Positions 6,324-14,744 of a stretch of DNA of 36,526 bases are shown in pieces (positions within the stretch are counted from its first letter, which is position 1; each line of letters starts with the position of its first letter). The stretch comes from an uncultured Lachnospiraceae bacterium (GTDB lineage: Bacteria; Bacillota; Clostridia; Lachnospirales; Lachnospiraceae), in NCBI GenBank assembly GCA_949893755.1, contig CATLCV010000030.1, positions 1 to 36,526 on the forward strand, read 5' to 3'. The position numbers and the translations under genes were made by a program. The notes under the pieces were generated by a model. The model was not told the origin of the DNA. It did not search any database and saw only the letters and a program-made list of their open reading frames with translations.

Positions 6324-7223
6324 TTGAAAATAGGATTAGTAGACGTAGATTCTCATAACTGGCCGAACCTGTGTCTGATGAAGTTATCCGCTTATCATAA
6401 AAGCCAGGGACATCAAGTGGAGTGGTGGAGGCCGGAAGGAAAATATGATGTGGTTTATAAGAGCAGAGTATTCACAGATACATATTCTAAAGATACCGTG
6501 ACTGTCAAAAATGCGGAACGGGTGATTACAGGCGGTACAGGTTACGGAAAAGGAGAAAATCTGCCGGATATCATAGAACATTGCTGCCCGGATGATACAT
6601 TATATCCGCAGTTTGCCGATACAGCCTATGGTTTCCTGAGCCGGGGATGTCCGCGAAACTGCGGATTTTGTATTGTCAGCGGCAAAGAAGGAAGAAAAAG
6701 CGTCCGGGTTGCGGATCTGGACGAGTTCTGGCATGGACAAAAAGAGATCAAGCTGATGGACGCAAACCTTTTGGCATGCCGTGAACATGAAACACTGATC
6801 CGTCAGCTTGCAGACAGCCGTGCATGGGTTGACTTTTCACAGGGACTGGATATCCGCCTGATTAATCCGGATAATATGTCGCTGCTGAATCAGGTACGGG
6901 CCAAAACTGTACATTTTGCATGGGATAATCCGGAAGAAGATCTGACAGGCTGCTTTCAGAAGTTTCTGGATCTCACGGCCATCAGGGACAGGAGACGCAG
7001 ACAAGTTTATGTGCTGACCAATTATGGAAGCACTCTGGAACAGGATTTGTATAGAATAGAAACATTGCGTGATATGGGATTTTCCCCCTATGTGATGGTT
7101 TATGACCGGCCCAATGCCCCGGCAGTCACCCGTCATTTGCAGCGCTGGGTCAATAATAAACGGATATTCCATACGGTCATGCATTTTTCAGACTATACCG
7201 CAGGGAGAAGGGAGGCTGGTTAG
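6324..7223 (+). CDS. Radical SAM protein inside the transfer operon
   Basis: This 299-residue protein carries the radical SAM signature C109-x3-C113-x2-C116 (RGCPRNCGFC), which should bind a [4Fe-4S] cluster and cleave S-adenosylmethionine. The first 70 residues (IGLVDVDSHNWPNLCLMKLS) resemble the shortened B12-binding-like N-terminus of a radical SAM group seen in phages and gut bacteria, whose substrate is unknown. Later segments KLMDANLLA and DFSQGLDIRL fit the barrel. The start is TTG at 6324 after AGGGGGG; the next methionine is at residue 19. It lies 12 bases after the VirB6-like gene, and its stop directly abuts the PrgI start, so it is cotranscribed with the pore genes. Its role in transfer is unknown. 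Confidence 0.88.
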   Translation: MKIGLVDVDSHNWPNLCLMKLSAYHKSQGHQVEWWRPEGKYDVVYKSRVFTDTYSKDTVTVKNAERVITGGTGYGKGENLPDIIEHCCPDDTLYPQFADTAYGFLSRGCPRNCGFCIVSGKEGRKSVRVADLDEFWHGQKEIKLMDANLLACREHETLIRQLADSRAWVDFSQGLDIRLINPDNMSLLNQVRAKTVHFAWDNPEEDLTGCFQKFLDLTAIRDRRRRQVYVLTNYGSTLEQDLYRIETLRDMGFSPYVMVYDRPNAPAVTRHLQRWVNNKRIFHTVMHFSDYTAGRREAG

Positions 7224-7652
7224 ATGGCATTTGTCAGCGTGCCGAAGGATCTGACAAAGATTAAAAACAAAGTCGTATTCAACCTGACCAGAAGACAGCT
7301 TGTCTGCCTGGCAGCTGCTGCGGCAGTAGGCCTGCCGTTTTATTTTTTGACTAAGGATTTTTTAGGAACCAGTAATGCGGCAACCGGAATGGTGCTTTTG
7401 ATGCTTCCGGCATTCTTATTTGCAATGTATGAGAAGGACGGAATGCCGCTGGAAAAGATCCTGCTTCATATCATTCATGTAAAATTCCGGCGGCCCGCAA
7501 TTCGGAGATATGAAGTGAAAAATATATATGAAACACAGGAAAACACTGTAATTTCAAGTTGCAAGAAAGGAGATCGGACGCGTGGGAAGAAAAAGAACAG
7601 CCCATTCACCGCAGCGGGTGACGGGAAAAGAAGCCGCCGTATTTTTGGATGA
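7224..7652 (+). CDS. PrgI family conjugation protein
   Basis: This 142-residue protein matches the PrgI family: a soluble N-terminus (VPKDLTKIKNKVVFNLTRRQ), two adjacent membrane spans at about residues 28-45 and 53-70, then the segment EKDGMPLEKILLHIIHVKFRRP. PrgI is a small inner-membrane component of type IV secretion in Firmicutes and normally sits just before VirB4, as here. The ATG follows the stop of the radical SAM gene without a gap, with GGGAGG upstream. Its last 23 or so codons overlap the start of the VirB4 gene in another frame. That basic tail may be unconstrained. Confidence 0.88.
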   Translation: MAFVSVPKDLTKIKNKVVFNLTRRQLVCLAAAAAVGLPFYFLTKDFLGTSNAATGMVLLMLPAFLFAMYEKDGMPLEKILLHIIHVKFRRPAIRRYEVKNIYETQENTVISSCKKGDRTRGKKKNSPFTAAGDGKRSRRIFG

Positions 7653-10335
7653 TTGGGATCTGGATGCGGATGAAGCGGAGCCATTAGATGACTGCCGGGA
7701 AACGACTTCTGCCCATTTAGGCAGCGGAGGGATGGTTCACAGGAAAATCACAAGGCGCGAGAGAAAAGCAATGGAGAGGGCAGAAAGAGAAGCGGAAAAA
7801 GCGAGAAAAATCCGGGAAGATGCGGAATGGAGGGCAGAGCAGAAAGCCTTACGGGAAGCGGAGAAGGCTGCGAAAAAGGAAGTGGCCAGAAAAAAGGCAC
7901 AGAAAAGGAAAGCCATTTCCGGCAATAAATCCAGCCTCACAACGCCGGATACAGGAAAATCAGTTATCGAAAAGAAGACAGAAAAAAAGAAATCCGTATC
8001 TTCAAAGGAGAAAAAGAGCAAAGAAAAGCAGATTTCCGCGCAGCAGTCCATCCCGTACCGGGAGATGGCAAGGGATGGGATCTGCAGGGTGCAGGATCGG
8101 TATTATTCGAAGTCGATTCGTTTTTACGACATCAACTATCAGCTGGCACAGAATGAAGATAAAAATGCTATATTTGAAAACTGGTGTGATTTTCTGAACT
8201 ACTTTGACAGCACAATCCATTTTCAGCTCTCTTTTGTGAACCATCACAGCAATATGAAAGAATATGAATCCATCATCCAGATCAGACCGCAGAATGACAG
8301 CTTTGACGATGTGAGGATGGAGTATGCGCAGATGCTGAAAAATCAGCTTGCAAAGGGGAACAACGGGCTTGTCCGTACAAAATATATCACATTTGGGATT
8401 GAAGCCGACAATATCCGGGAAGCAAAGCCAAGGCTGGAAAGGATTGAAACGGATATATTGAATAATTTTAAGGTGCTGGGGGTATCGGCATATCCCATGA
8501 GCGGAGAGGAACGGCTGCAGGCTTTATATGAAACGTTCAATTCGGAGGAGACAGTTCCGTTTCAGTTTTCTTATGACAGGCTGCTTCAGAGTGGGATGGG
8601 GACGAAAGATTTCGTTGCGCCAACCAGTTTTGAATTTAAAAGCGGGAAAGAGTTCCGGATGGGAGACACTTTTGGGACGGCATCTTATCTGCAGATTCTG
8701 GCACCGGAACTGACGGATAAGATGCTTGCGGAATTTCTGGAAATGGACAGGAATCTGCTGGTGAACCTCCATATTCAATCCATAGACCAGATGAAAGCAG
8801 TTAAGCTGGTCAAAAGCAAAGTGACAGATATCAACAGAATGAAGATTGAAGAACAGAAGAAAGCGGTCCGCTCCGGCTATGACATGGACATTATCCCCTC
8901 AGACCTCAATACCTATGGAAGTGAAGCACTGCGGCTTCTGGAGGATCTGCAGTCCAGAAATGAAAGGATGTTTCTTGTGACTGTTCTATTCCTGAACACG
9001 GCAAAGACAAGGCAGGAACTGGAAAACGCGGTGTTCCAGACAGGCGGTATTGCACAGAAATACAACTGCTCTCTCCGGAGGCTGGATTATATGCAGGAAC
9101 AGGGATTGATGAGCAGTATTCCGCTGGGATTGAACCTGATTCCCATTAAGCGGGCACTGACGACGACATCCACTGCTATTTTTGTGCCGTTCACGACACA
9201 GGAGCTGTTCATGGCAGGGGAATCTTTGTATTACGGGCTGAATGCATTGAGCAGCAATATGATCATGGTAGATCGGAAAAAGCTGAAAAATCCCAATGGA
9301 CTGATCCTTGGAACGCCCGGATCCGGTAAATCGTTCTCTGCGAAACGGGAGATCACCAACGCCTTTTTTGCAACCCAAGACGATATCATCATTGGAGATC
9401 CAGAAGGAGAATACTATCCGCTGGTCAATGCCCTCGGCGGGCAGGTGATCCATATTTCAGCATCCAGCCGGGATTACATCAATCCGATGGATATCAATAT
9501 GGATTACTCCGACGATGATAATCCCCTTGGGGTGAAGAGTGATTTTATCCTGTCTTTGTGTGAGCTGATCATGGGAGCCAGGAATGGCATTGAGGCGGAA
9601 GAAAAATCTGTGATAGACCGTTGCCTGCCTATCGTGTACCAGAAGTATTTTGAAGATCCGGTGCCGGAGAACATGCCGGTGCTGGGAGATTTGTACCAAT
9701 GCCTGCGGAGGCAGGAGGAAGTGCAGGCACAGCGGATTGCCACAGCATTGGAGATTTATGTGAATGGTTCTCTGAAAGTGTTCAATCACCGAACCAATGT
9801 AGAATTGGAGAACCGGATCATCTGTTTTGATATCAAAGACCTGGGAAAGCAGTTAAAAAAGTTAGGGATGCTCATTGTTCAGGATCAGGTATGGAATCGT
9901 GTCACAATCAACCGTGCGTCTCATAAATCAACCAGATACTATATTGATGAATTCCATTTGCTGCTGAAAGAAGAACAGACAGCGGCGTATTCCGTGGAAA
10001 TCTGGAAAAGATTCCGGAAGTGGGGCGGTATTCCCACAGCCATTACGCAAAATGTAAAGGATCTTCTGTCCAGCCGGGAAATTGAAAATATTTTCGAAAA
10101 TTCAGACTTCATTTATATGCTGAATCAGGCAGCAGGCGATCGGCAGATTCTGGCGAAGCAGCTGAACATCTCACCGCATCAGTTATCCTATGTGACGAAC
10201 AGCGGGGAAGGGGAAGGATTGATTTTCTATGGCAGTACAATTATTCCTTTTAAGGATAAGTTTGATAAATCGCTGCGTTTGTACACTCTGATGACAACAA
10301 AACCGTCTGAAATGGAAAAAGGACTGAAAAAATAG
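7582..10335 (+). CDS. VirB4-like conjugation ATPase
   Basis: This 917-residue protein is the VirB4/TraE-type ATPase that powers pore assembly and DNA transfer at the inner membrane. Walker A, GTPGSGKS, is at residues 577-584, and the Walker B region YYIDEFH has D789 and E790. A later ITQNVKDLL segment fits the sensor region of the family. The first 155 residues form an unusually charged Lys/Glu/Arg-rich extension, likely coiled coil or disordered, before the conserved domain begins. The start is GTG 7582, with AGAAAGGAG nine bases upstream, overlapping the PrgI gene by 71 bases. A gap of 64 bases separates it from the next gene. Confidence 0.93.
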   Translation: MGRKRTAHSPQRVTGKEAAVFLDDWDLDADEAEPLDDCRETTSAHLGSGGMVHRKITRRERKAMERAEREAEKARKIREDAEWRAEQKALREAEKAAKKEVARKKAQKRKAISGNKSSLTTPDTGKSVIEKKTEKKKSVSSKEKKSKEKQISAQQSIPYREMARDGICRVQDRYYSKSIRFYDINYQLAQNEDKNAIFENWCDFLNYFDSTIHFQLSFVNHHSNMKEYESIIQIRPQNDSFDDVRMEYAQMLKNQLAKGNNGLVRTKYITFGIEADNIREAKPRLERIETDILNNFKVLGVSAYPMSGEERLQALYETFNSEETVPFQFSYDRLLQSGMGTKDFVAPTSFEFKSGKEFRMGDTFGTASYLQILAPELTDKMLAEFLEMDRNLLVNLHIQSIDQMKAVKLVKSKVTDINRMKIEEQKKAVRSGYDMDIIPSDLNTYGSEALRLLEDLQSRNERMFLVTVLFLNTAKTRQELENAVFQTGGIAQKYNCSLRRLDYMQEQGLMSSIPLGLNLIPIKRALTTTSTAIFVPFTTQELFMAGESLYYGLNALSSNMIMVDRKKLKNPNGLILGTPGSGKSFSAKREITNAFFATQDDIIIGDPEGEYYPLVNALGGQVIHISASSRDYINPMDINMDYSDDDNPLGVKSDFILSLCELIMGARNGIEAEEKSVIDRCLPIVYQKYFEDPVPENMPVLGDLYQCLRRQEEVQAQRIATALEIYVNGSLKVFNHRTNVELENRIICFDIKDLGKQLKKLGMLIVQDQVWNRVTINRASHKSTRYYIDEFHLLLKEEQTAAYSVEIWKRFRKWGGIPTAITQNVKDLLSSREIENIFENSDFIYMLNQAAGDRQILAKQLNISPHQLSYVTNSGEGEGLIFYGSTIIPFKDKFDKSLRLYTLMTTKPSEMEKGLKK

Positions 10336-10399
10336 GTCTGATGAATGTGGAAAAACTGTTGAGGGCGTGCGTTTGATGTAAAGAGAGGAGAGGTACGAT

Positions 10400-11188
10400 A
10401 TGGGAACATCATTATCCCTTCCGCTGCGGGAACAGGAAAATATGGAGAAGCTATTCCGTCTTTTAGATAAACAGGGCATGCAGGAGGAAAAAAAGCAGGT
10501 CATGGATCTGATGAATTATGTAGACGGAATGGATGAACAGTTTGGAAAAGTATTGAAAGAATTACAGGCTGTAAAACGGCATCTGGTAAAGCTGCAGGAC
10601 GGAGGACGCAGCCAGAGTATGCACAGGGAAGTGAGGATGCTTGATGCAAAAATAAAAGCAGCAAAGGCAGAACTGATTGATATTAAAAATCAGTTTATGG
10701 TCGGCATAGACAGGGCAATCGTGGAATTAAAAGAAAAAGGAACCCTTGCCTTATATCAAACCCTGGATTTCCTTAAGATTCAAAAAGGACTCATCGGTAT
10801 AAAAAATCAATTGTATCAGGCGACAGATATGGCGAACCAGGGGATTATTAATCTTGGAAATGTTGGGGATGAGATACATGGAGTAAAGCTGCATTTGGGA
10901 AATATCCGGAAAGCGTTGACTGGAAAAGCGGCAGTAACAGGCAGTACCCGAGAGATCGAAAAAGGAGCGGTGTTCCGGATGCAGAAGATTCTTTCGGAAA
11001 CGATGGGCGTGCTGTGCCGTCTGGAAAAGCGTACAGACCGGGCAATTCAAAAGCTGGATGCCTTGAAGGATCAGGCAAAAGAGATACAAAAGGCATCTGT
11101 TAGAAAAAAACTGAAAACCATTCAGGCCAGAAAACAGGAACAACCAGATCTAAAAGTACAAAAGAGGACAAGAGCAGCCGCACGGTAA
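10400..11188 (+). CDS. Coiled-coil transfer-operon protein, DUF6674-like
   Basis: This 262-residue cytoplasmic protein is almost entirely helical with heptad-like patterns. The start (LSLPLREQENMEKLFRLLDK) and the following acidic and basic helices resemble the DUF6674 proteins that follow VirB4 in Tn1549-like elements; this assignment is from memory. No enzyme motif or membrane span is visible. A strong AGAGGAG precedes ATG 10400. Its position between VirB4 and the cell-wall hydrolase suggests a structural or scaffold role in the mating apparatus. The C-terminus is very basic, which could allow contact with nucleic acid or membrane. Confidence 0.75.
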   Translation: MGTSLSLPLREQENMEKLFRLLDKQGMQEEKKQVMDLMNYVDGMDEQFGKVLKELQAVKRHLVKLQDGGRSQSMHREVRMLDAKIKAAKAELIDIKNQFMVGIDRAIVELKEKGTLALYQTLDFLKIQKGLIGIKNQLYQATDMANQGIINLGNVGDEIHGVKLHLGNIRKALTGKAAVTGSTREIEKGAVFRMQKILSETMGVLCRLEKRTDRAIQKLDALKDQAKEIQKASVRKKLKTIQARKQEQPDLKVQKRTRAAAR

Positions 11189-11219
11189 AAGATCCGATTA
11201 TGATAGGAGAAAAGTGAAT

Positions 11220-13430
11220 ATGCAAAAAGAAGAGCGGGAAAAGGACATGTCGGAAGAAAAACGGCCGGAAGGGTTATCCGAACATTCTTTGAGGGTGAAT
11301 CGTATCCGGGGACATCCTTCTATGAGACGAAACTATGCAAAAGCAGCTATAGAGACGTCCCGTTATAGGAAGAAAAGACAGGTGTATTCTTATTCTGAAA
11401 CGGAGAAAAAAGCTGCAGAAGATATACAGGATAGCCATTTCGCAGAGGATCAGGGGAAAGGAGATGAAAAAGCACATTCCAGGAGGAATCAGAAAACAGC
11501 GGTGAAGTCAGAAAAAACCTCCTGTGACGAGCTGCAGAAGAAGAGAAAAAGAGAGCAGATACATAAAGAACAGAAACAAACCTCTTCCCGTCTCTCTTTC
11601 AGCAAAGAGGAAAAGGAAGGGATCAAGGATACCGGCGGTGTTTCGAAAAAAATCACTTCCACAGGTGTCCGGTCCATAGAAACCTATGTACATGGAAGGC
11701 TGCATGAGGAAGAGCAGGATAATTCGGCAGCGGAAGGGGTCCATGAAGCTGAGCTGGCAGGCGAAAAGACAGTCCGTTATGCTTTCAACACATCCAGAGA
11801 ACGGTTAAGGGGAAGTACTGCCGGATGGCGGGAATCTTCTGCAGAAAGTGGGAAAAAGCATCGTTTGAGGTTTGGTGCTGAAAAAGAAGCAGGAAAAACT
11901 GCGGGGAAACAGATGGCGGAGGCAGAAAGAGCAGAGAAAAATATGCTGCGGAAGTTCTGGCAGAAACAGCGGATTAAAAAGTCCTATCAGTTGGCAAAAA
12001 GGGGCGAAAAGACAGCAGAGGAGGCAGTAAACGCTACACAGACAGTACTTCACAAGGCCAAAAGTGCCGCAAAGCTCTTATTTCAAAACAGAAAGAATTT
12101 TTTGGGGACAGCGGCAGTGATCATGCTGCTGTTTCTTATTTTATCGGCAGGACTATCCAGCTGCGCTGTGACGATGCAGGGAGTCTCTTCCAGCATGATC
12201 GGAACGACTTATCCAAGTAAAGATGAAGAAATCTACGCAGTGGAAGCGGCGTACACGGCTTTAGAGGCTGCCTTGAACAGACAGATCAACAGCATGGAAA
12301 ATTCCCATCCGGAATATGACGAATACCGGTATCAGGTGGACGAGATTTCCCACAATCCATATCATTTGATCTCTTATTTTACGGCCAAGTATGGGGAATT
12401 TACTTATGCGCAGGTGGCGGGAGAGATTGAAGAAATCTTCCGGGAACAGTATGGGCTTTATGTGGACTCTACGAAAGAGACTGTGACGGAGACGAAAATG
12501 GTTCGTGTGGGGGAATCATTGGGAAAGGTGGTGACAAGTGCTTACTGCAGCTGCCGAATCTGCTGCGGAATCTGGTCAGGCGGGCCGACGGCCAGCGGGG
12601 TATATCCGACAGCAAACCATACGATTGCTGTAGATGCCTATCGTCCTTTTGTACCAATGGGAACCAAGGTCATCATGAATGGTGTGGAATATGTGGTGGA
12701 GGATACGGGAGCATTTGCTTCTTATGGAGTACAGTTTGACGTCTATTATGTGGATCATGGGTCTGCTTCCGCTCATGGACATCAAACGTGGGAGGCATAT
12801 ATTGCAGACAGCAACGGAAACCGGGAGGTAGAAGTAACGACGACTACGGAAGTAAACCGGCTCGATGTGACGTTGAAAAGCCATGGTCTGGACAGGATAC
12901 TGCGCCAGCGGATGACTTCCGATGAAGAGAAACGATACGACCTTTACAATATGACCTATGGGAATCGGAGCTATCTGTTTGATATTGATACTCTGCCCGG
13001 AACCGGATCCGGTGGATTCGGTTATGAGGTTCCGTCAGAGGCATTATCAGATGAACGGTTTGCCAATATGATTCAGGAGGCGGAAAAATACCTGGGTTTC
13101 CCCTATGTATGGGGAGGCGCATCACCGAGTACCAGTTTTGACTGTTCCGGTTTTGTGAGTTGGGTGATCAATAACTGCGGAAACGGATGGAATGTGGGAC
13201 GGCAGACGGCAGAAGGGCTTCGAGGATGCTGTGCCTATGTTTCACCGGCAGAGGCAAAACCGGGAGACCTGGTATTTTTCGAGGGAACCTATAGCACACC
13301 TGGCGCAAGTCATGTCGGAATCTATGTGGGAGATCATATGATGATCCACTGCGGGGAGCCAATCCAATATGCGAATCTGAATTCCCCATATTGGCAGCAG
13401 CACTTCATGGCATATGGAAGATTGCCCTGA
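11220..13430 (+). CDS. Membrane-anchored NlpC/P60 cell-wall hydrolase with 3D domain (CD1108-like)
   Basis: This 736-residue protein starts with about 290 Lys/Glu-rich residues predicted to be cytoplasmic, followed by one membrane span at about 295-318. The extracellular part holds a 3D/RlpA-like barrel at about 438-525, with a Cys-rich start (YCSCRICCG) and conserved Asp segments IAVD, VEDTG and FDVYY. A C-terminal NlpC/P60 peptidase follows at about 615-736, with catalytic Cys642 and His698 and a likely third residue His710. It should cut peptidoglycan so that the mating channel can pass the wall, as in CD1108-type proteins of C. difficile elements. ATG 11220 is preferred because AGGAGA lies nine bases upstream; GTG 11214 is possible. 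Confidence 0.9.
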   Translation: MQKEEREKDMSEEKRPEGLSEHSLRVNRIRGHPSMRRNYAKAAIETSRYRKKRQVYSYSETEKKAAEDIQDSHFAEDQGKGDEKAHSRRNQKTAVKSEKTSCDELQKKRKREQIHKEQKQTSSRLSFSKEEKEGIKDTGGVSKKITSTGVRSIETYVHGRLHEEEQDNSAAEGVHEAELAGEKTVRYAFNTSRERLRGSTAGWRESSAESGKKHRLRFGAEKEAGKTAGKQMAEAERAEKNMLRKFWQKQRIKKSYQLAKRGEKTAEEAVNATQTVLHKAKSAAKLLFQNRKNFLGTAAVIMLLFLILSAGLSSCAVTMQGVSSSMIGTTYPSKDEEIYAVEAAYTALEAALNRQINSMENSHPEYDEYRYQVDEISHNPYHLISYFTAKYGEFTYAQVAGEIEEIFREQYGLYVDSTKETVTETKMVRVGESLGKVVTSAYCSCRICCGIWSGGPTASGVYPTANHTIAVDAYRPFVPMGTKVIMNGVEYVVEDTGAFASYGVQFDVYYVDHGSASAHGHQTWEAYIADSNGNREVEVTTTTEVNRLDVTLKSHGLDRILRQRMTSDEEKRYDLYNMTYGNRSYLFDIDTLPGTGSGGFGYEVPSEALSDERFANMIQEAEKYLGFPYVWGGASPSTSFDCSGFVSWVINNCGNGWNVGRQTAEGLRGCCAYVSPAEAKPGDLVFFEGTYSTPGASHVGIYVGDHMMIHCGEPIQYANLNSPYWQQHFMAYGRLP

Positions 13431-13515
13431 ATGACCATAAAAAGAGAATAAAGTTTGACAATATACAAGGGAACGACAGGATTGCAGCCGTTGATATTGT
13501 TAAACTATTTTATGA

Positions 13516-13881
13516 ATGGAGATGATAAAACTGAGTAAGAAATTAAACCGTATATTGGATGAAATCCAAAAAGCAGAGGAAAAGATTGCTCAATGGCAGA
13601 GACATTTAAAGGAATTGAATATCCAGAGGGAACAGCTGGAAAATGAGGAGATTATCAAAAGTGTACGTTCCATGAAGCTGAACAGCTGGGAACTGATAGG
13701 TGTACTGGAAAGTATACGAAATGGAACAATGGAATTTCATGGAGGAGGGATAGATTCCGATAATGCAGAGGAAATGACAGAAGAACAGCCAGGAACCGTG
13801 GAAGAAACAATGGCATTGAATGGCATGATGCCAGAGAGACAGATACCGGAGGAGATTCTTGATGATGAAAGCGAAGATTAA
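13516..13881 (+). CDS. DUF4315 family protein
   Basis: This protein of 121 residues begins with a helical coiled-coil region (KKLNRILDEIQKAEEKIAQW) and a short segment containing EIIKSVRSMKLNSWELIGVL, which fits the DUF4315 family found in Tn1549/CTn-type operons. The acidic C-terminal third is likely disordered. The function is unknown; it always seems to accompany DUF4366. The start is uncertain: ATG 13516 has no clear ribosome binding site, while GGAG at 13518-13521 would suit a start near codon CTG 13531 (LSKKLNR). Its end overlaps the next gene by 20 bases, implying translational coupling. Confidence 0.8.
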   Translation: MEMIKLSKKLNRILDEIQKAEEKIAQWQRHLKELNIQREQLENEEIIKSVRSMKLNSWELIGVLESIRNGTMEFHGGGIDSDNAEEMTEEQPGTVEETMALNGMMPERQIPEEILDDESED

Positions 13882-14719
13882 AATATGTTTTATGACAGTT
13901 CTGATGATAACAGGTATATCGGTATCGGCAATGTCTGCATTTGCTTACCAGGGCGAAACAGCACGGCAGACGGCAGAAGAATTGGCAGCTGCAGAAAATT
14001 TGCCGGATGGAACGAGGGCTGCAGGTTCAGATGGAAGGGATGAAGAAGCAGTTCCTTCCAATACAGACGGAGCAACCGCCCCGGATAACCGGAATGTAGA
14101 AAGGAATGCAGTACTGGATGAAATATCGGACAGGGAAGAAAACGCAGCAAGGGATGAAACTGCGCTGGTAGGAACCATTCAGGGATCCGAAACCGGTGGA
14201 ACCCCATTTTCTATTCCGGGTAACGGTCTGTTGCTGGATGATAGGTCAGAAGATGGGACAAAACAATTTCTGACAATCCGGACAAAGAACAATCATACAT
14301 TTTTTCTGGTACTGGACCGCTCCAGCAATATGGAAAATGTCTATATGCTCTCTATGATTGATGAAAATGATCTGGCTGAGTTTATAGAAGAAAACGAGGA
14401 TCAGTCAAAAACAGATACACCGGCTTTGGTAATTCCGCAAAAGGATCCGATGTCAGCTGATGTAGAATTGGAAGCAGAATCAGGAAAAGAAAATAACGGG
14501 CTTGAAAAAGGGAAAGAGAAGAGCGGGAACACCAGTACAGTTCTCCTTCTGATCGTCTTTTTGATTGGCGGAGCTGGGGGCCTTTATTATGTTAAGGTAG
14601 TGAAACCAAAAAGCGAGGAAGAAGATGCGGAAGTGGAAGATCTGGAATTTTATGACGGAGGGGCTTATATCAACGAGGATGAGGAGGATTACGAGAGCAA
14701 CGATGAGGATGAAGAATGA
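13862..14719 (+). CDS. DUF4366 membrane protein (CD1107-like)
   Basis: This protein of about 285 residues has an N-terminal signal peptide (hydrophobic stretch ending near AMSAFA, about residue 28), a low-complexity extracellular region, and the conserved DUF4366 core near residues 115-180 (FLTIRTKNNHTFFLVLD). A C-terminal membrane span follows near 222-243 (TVLLLIVFLIGGAGGLYYV), then an acidic cytoplasmic tail. The family is a standard member of CTn4/Tn1549-like transfer operons and is thought to be part of the mating machinery, but its precise role is unknown. GGAGGAG at 13848-13854 fits ATG 13862, and the gene overlaps the DUF4315 gene. Confidence 0.85.
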   Translation: MMKAKIKICFMTVLMITGISVSAMSAFAYQGETARQTAEELAAAENLPDGTRAAGSDGRDEEAVPSNTDGATAPDNRNVERNAVLDEISDREENAARDETALVGTIQGSETGGTPFSIPGNGLLLDDRSEDGTKQFLTIRTKNNHTFFLVLDRSSNMENVYMLSMIDENDLAEFIEENEDQSKTDTPALVIPQKDPMSADVELEAESGKENNGLEKGKEKSGNTSTVLLLIVFLIGGAGGLYYVKVVKPKSEEEDAEVEDLEFYDGGAYINEDEEDYESNDEDEE

Positions 14720-14744
14720 GAGCCAGAAAGGAGATTGAGAAGAA

